From contig DFZA01000018.1 in the NCBI GenBank assembly GCA_002382665.1, positions 1-7,563 on the forward strand: DNA of 7,563 nucleotides, read 5' to 3'. A program made the translations under genes and the position numbers. Origin of the DNA: Peptococcaceae bacterium UBA4068 (GTDB lineage: Bacteria > Bacillota > Dehalobacteriia > UBA4068). The notes beneath the pieces are model-generated. The model ran no database searches and had not been told where the DNA came from. It saw nothing but the letters and a program-made list of their open reading frames with translations. Positions 5,611 through 7,563 of this stretch are shown in pieces (the stretch's first letter is position 1; every line of letters begins with the position of its first letter).

Positions 5611-6168
5611 ACTGCGGACATCAGAGATTTGTCATATGATATTACCCATTGGGAAACTACCCCGGAGCATATCAGGCAGACCATACTAGACGCTGTCGGT
5701 TTTATACCTGGGATAGGTATAGTCAAGTATGGTGACGAAATAGACACGTTGGCCAAGAACGCCGACAAAGCCGCGGATGTTGCCAAAGGGGCGGAAGATG
5801 TAGCAAAGGGCACGGGAGATCTAAAACCCCAACAGTATATGGAAGAACTTGCAAATAGTGGCAATAAATACAATCAAGAAGATGTTATTTCTATTACTAA
5901 GACTGTAGATGATAAATTGATTTGGCTTGAAAAAGGTAATTTATCGGCAGGGTTAACACATGTTATGAACCATGCTACGGAGTTTAACCAGAAGGGTATA
6001 AGTACTGAACAGATACCTGAGTTTCTTACGAAAGCTGTAAAAGAAGGTAAAATTGTAGGTATGCAAGGAACGCGACCAATTTACGAAGTTGAATTTAATG
6101 GGAGAATACAAAGAGTTGCCATATCCATTGGAGATAATGGGTTTATAGTCGGAGCTAATATTAAGTGA
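5611..6168 (+). pseudogene. orphan toxin C-terminal module (displaced toxin tip)
   Basis: A toxin tail without its front part. The reading frame is open directly from the stop codon of the preceding gene. The first possible start is TTG 5629, which has no SD and would give 179 aa. From that TTG, residues 15-60 form an alanine-rich helical pre-toxin segment (FIPGIGIVKYGDEID, DKAADVAKGAEDVAKG) similar in style to residues 290-356 of the full toxin. Residues 100-179 form the toxin domain: GLTHVMNH (His111, His115), GTRPIYEVEF and the ending NGFIVGAN. This looks like an RNase-type (BECR-like) toxin tip, by motif only. Base composition changes to A/T-rich at about 5830. It is probably a silent tip that recombination could join to a full-length toxin. 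Weak translation from TTG cannot be excluded. Confidence 0.72.
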
Positions 6169-6179
6169 GGTGGGATTTT

Positions 6180-6497
6180 ATGAAAACGCTAAGATTTTTA
6201 TTGGAGTATCATTGCTGTCCAGTGTGGGTGTTAGATGAACAAGGCGGTCTAATTGGTAATGGGTTACCTGCTGATATGGTTAGCGACAAAAATCTAGTTA
6301 ATTTAATTAACCAGATTCAAGAAGAATACGATAATCTATTTGAAAACACCAGTACCTATTTTGGATATCATGGTTTTGAAAATGAGTTTGAAAAGCAATT
6401 GTTTTTTACAAAGGTAAACAGCGCAATTGACTTGCTCAAGCAAAAAGTTGGCAATACTTATCAAATCCAAGTTGATGTAGATATGTCGGACTATTAA
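6180..6497 (+). CDS. probable immunity protein for the orphan toxin module
   Basis: A 105 aa acidic protein. ATG 6180 is preferred over the in-frame GTG 6165, which overlaps the end of the orphan module, because GAGGTGGGA lies at the right distance before ATG. It opens with MKTLRFLLEYHCCPVWVLDE, a hydrophobic strand followed by an acidic turn. It has a central Asn/Glu-rich helix and a helical second half ending in VDVDMSDY. There is no membrane segment. Lying 11 bases after the orphan toxin tip, it is the natural cognate immunity gene. I recognise the general look from polymorphic toxin loci but cannot name the family. Its SD and start region nearly match that of the broken gene at 1449. Confidence 0.75.
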   Translation: MKTLRFLLEYHCCPVWVLDEQGGLIGNGLPADMVSDKNLVNLINQIQEEYDNLFENTSTYFGYHGFENEFEKQLFFTKVNSAIDLLKQKVGNTYQIQVDVDMSDY

Positions 6498-6508
6498 GGG
6501 TGAGAATC

Positions 6509-6880
6509 ATGGACAATATAATAAGTAAGTATTATGACGGTTATGAAGGGGAACCCGAAATACAGTTTATAAAATTATCTAGCAGTGGAAGTAAAACTAT
6601 TTTAGGTATTTGGGACGGTTATTTTGATGACATTATGCGTCAGTTTTCGCCGACTGGTTCTGGTTGGACAGGGTTAGCTTACTGCTATCATATGTGTATT
6701 GGGTGGGAAGAGGAAAGCCATTGGGAAATTCCTGATCTCAACGAGGCATTAGCAGAATTCCAAAGTTTAAATCCACAAAAACTAGAATTTGACACTACAC
6801 CAGAAGTTTTATATGCAATTTGCGAACTAATCGCAACAGCTATCAAGAAGAATGAACAAGTTTGGATAGCCAAGGATTAA
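6509..6880 (+). CDS. immunity-like protein, 123 aa
   Basis: Start ATG 6509 follows AAGGGTGAG at 4 bases. An in-frame GTG at 6500 lies inside the SD. The acidic protein has aromatic-rich segments (IWDGYFDDIM, GWTGLAYCYHMCIGWEEE) and a C-terminal helix pair (TTPEVLYAICELIATAIKK). It has no signal peptide or membrane helix. The intergenic gap to the previous gene is 11 bases, so it is co-transcribed. Its own toxin is not in this window, so it may be an extra immunity gene against foreign or lost toxins. Family not recognised. Confidence 0.72.
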   Translation: MDNIISKYYDGYEGEPEIQFIKLSSSGSKTILGIWDGYFDDIMRQFSPTGSGWTGLAYCYHMCIGWEEESHWEIPDLNEALAEFQSLNPQKLEFDTTPEVLYAICELIATAIKKNEQVWIAKD

Positions 6881-6896
6881 TTTAAGGGGAATGGCG

Positions 6897-7247
6897 ATGA
6901 CTAACAAATATCTAATAGATTTTAAGGATTTACGAATCTCTAAAGAAGAACTAAGCGATAAACTGGGTGGAAATTTAATATCGTTAACAGTTGATGAGCC
7001 GGCTATAATAAGCGCTGCTGACTTGATAAATGTATTAACTGCTTATCGAACCGGTAGAATTGATCAATTACTTGACTGGGTTAATACTATTTGGTTTACA
7101 GATTTATTTGATTATAATGATGATCAATGCGACTCTATCGCCAGCGTTATGGATAGGTTAGATGAGCTGGATGAAGATGGCAGAGAATTAACGGAATCTG
7201 ATATCAACGAGTACATTGATGCTTTATTAAAAAACAAAGAAGTCTAA
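6897..7247 (+). CDS. immunity-like acidic protein, 116 aa
   Basis: ATG 6897 is better spaced from AAGGGGA (6884-6890) than the in-frame ATG 6891. The protein is strongly acidic, above all in its C-terminal half (DYNDDQCDS, DRLDELDEDGREL, ESDINEYID), and looks all-helical, with one Trp pair region (LLDWVNTIWFTDLF) in the middle. It is the last gene of the operon, 16 bases after the previous stop and 38 bases before the terminator. Acidity and place suggest immunity by mimicking nucleic acid or binding a basic toxin surface. That is inference, and no cognate toxin is seen. Family not named. Confidence 0.72.
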   Translation: MTNKYLIDFKDLRISKEELSDKLGGNLISLTVDEPAIISAADLINVLTAYRTGRIDQLLDWVNTIWFTDLFDYNDDQCDSIASVMDRLDELDEDGRELTESDINEYIDALLKNKEV

Positions 7248-7285
7248 ATCTATAGTGTTATGACAGTAACAATTTAAAGAATATG

Positions 7286-7311
7286 AAAAGCCGCCGAGTA
7301 AGGCGGCTTTT
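7286..7311 (+). terminator. terminator of the toxin-immunity unit
   Basis: A perfect 10-bp stem, AAAAGCCGCC (7286-7295) with GGCGGCTTTT (7302-7311), and loop GAGTAA. The A run and T run are symmetrical, so it may work in both directions. It is nearly the same as the hairpin core at 1941-1968. Confidence 0.85.
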
Positions 7312-7347
7312 GTGCTTGACTCAAAATCAAGTTATTCAATGCGAAGA

Positions 7348-7384
7348 TGAGAGATAATGAGAGATAAAGCTGTTGTAATATAGT
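7348..7384 (+). promoter_or_regulatory. TGAGAGA direct repeats and -10-like element, toxin leader 2
   Basis: TGAGAGA at 7348-7354 and 7358-7364, again 10 bp apart, then TAAAGCTG. TAATAT (7376-7381) lies at the position of TAGAAT in copy 1, and TATAGT (7379-7384) overlaps it. As in copy 1 there is no -35 hexamer. Confidence 0.45.
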
Positions 7385-7391
7385 AGTGTAG

Positions 7392-7420
7392 AAAGCTGCT
7401 GAAAAGAGGGCGGCTTTTTT
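7392..7420 (+). terminator. leader hairpin A, copy 2 (terminator-like)
   Basis: AAAGCTG (7392-7398) pairs with CGGCTTT (7411-7417), with C-G and T-G pairs continuing inside, and the T run ends at 7420. It corresponds to 3818-3845. Confidence 0.65.
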
Positions 7421-7445
7421 CGTGGGGTTGGGTATGTTAATAATC

Positions 7446-7480
7446 AAGCAGGCTATCTAACGGGATAGGCTGTTTTTTTT
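7446..7480 (+). terminator. leader hairpin B, copy 2 (terminator-like)
   Basis: AAGCAGGCTATC (7446-7457) pairs with GATAGGCTGTTT (7464-7475), with one G-G mismatch and one G-T pair, followed by a run of eight T. By sequence this is a strong intrinsic terminator, yet it lies 40 bases before the start codon of the next toxin gene. Confidence 0.75.
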
Positions 7481-7520
7481 GGTTGCAGCGTAATAAGAAG
7501 GGAATGGAGGCAAGAGGAGT

Positions 7521-7563
7521 ATGTTGGGAAAATCATGGTTATGTGAAGTTTTGGGTGTGGATG
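7521..7563 (+). CDS. start of a second polymorphic toxin gene (cut by window end)
   Basis: Fourteen codons are visible: MLGKSWLCEVLGVD. They align with the first toxin (M-GKSW...LC-VLGVDE) apart from a three-codon gap. GGAGG (7506-7510) lies 10 bases before ATG, as in copy 1. The C-terminal toxin domain, which would show whether this is a different toxin, is outside the window. Confidence 0.85.
   Translation, partial: MLGKSWLCEVLGVD

Larger units (their letters stand above)
7348..7563 (+). repeat. toxin leader and 5' gene end, copy 2
   Basis: Second copy of 3773-3993, cut by the window end. Order and spacing of all elements are kept, and many hairpin bases have changed on both arms. It shows that a second toxin cassette of the same type begins here. 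Confidence 0.88.

Noticed and set aside
7315..7331. CTTGA/TCAAG small hairpin after the terminator, with TTGACT as a possible -35
   Set aside because: No -10 lies at a suitable distance and the stem is only 5 bp.
3847..7460. Possible leader peptides between the two hairpins (MGLRK in copy 1, MGLGMLIIKQAI in copy 2)
   Set aside because: They have different start codons, lengths and no proper SD; only the TGGGGTTG block is shared. Too weak to call.
1..7563. CRISPR arrays, tRNA/rRNA genes, transposases and integrases
   Set aside because: Looked for by eye on both strands; no regular short repeats with spacers, no tRNA-like folds and no transposase motifs were found.

Overview
The window looks like an accessory, immunity-rich stretch of a Bacillota (Firmicutes) chromosome. 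The evidence is strong Shine-Dalgarno (SD) sites of the AGGAGGTGAT type, short intrinsic terminators with clean T runs, moderate base composition, and an S66 LD-carboxypeptidase. Nothing in the sequence fixes the genus. A spore-forming clostridial or Negativicutes host is a guess. All convincing genes are on the + strand.

Left part (1-745): two tandem copies of a ~360-bp unit. Each has its own promoter, 5' leader, SD, a 62-63 aa two-helix membrane protein and a terminator. Next (884-1974) is a 178 aa protein of unknown function, followed by a gene that appears broken: its start codon reads ATA and two single-base losses split its frame. A long hairpin closes this unit. Then come a complete LD-carboxypeptidase gene (2076-2996) and a short protein-kinase-like gene (3108-3608).

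Right part (3609-7563): a polymorphic-toxin locus. A leader with TGAGAGA direct repeats and two terminator-like hairpins precedes a 471 aa toxin-like protein (3942-5357). This protein has a short N-terminal block, a low-complexity middle and a ~108 aa C-terminal domain resembling EndoU/BECR-fold RNase toxins. It is followed by a small zinc-ribbon protein (probable immunity), an orphan toxin C-terminal module without a proper start (5611-6168), and three more small genes that look like immunity genes. A terminator ends the unit. The same leader then reappears (7348 onward), and a second toxin gene begins at 7521 with nearly the same first residues and runs off the window. The repeat period is about 3.58 kb.

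Working model (inference): toxin genes with a constant N-terminus and exchangeable C-terminal modules are arrayed in tandem. Each is fronted by the same RNA leader, with displaced toxin tips and accumulated immunity genes between them. The broken gene at 1449-1914 carries an SD and start region nearly identical to that of an immunity-like gene at 6180, which suggests that the left part also holds decayed immunity genes. The most interesting unexplained elements are the duplicated, covarying double-hairpin leader with TGAGAGA boxes, the constant GKSW...LGVD N-terminus on proteins without a signal peptide, and the tandem small-membrane-protein units.
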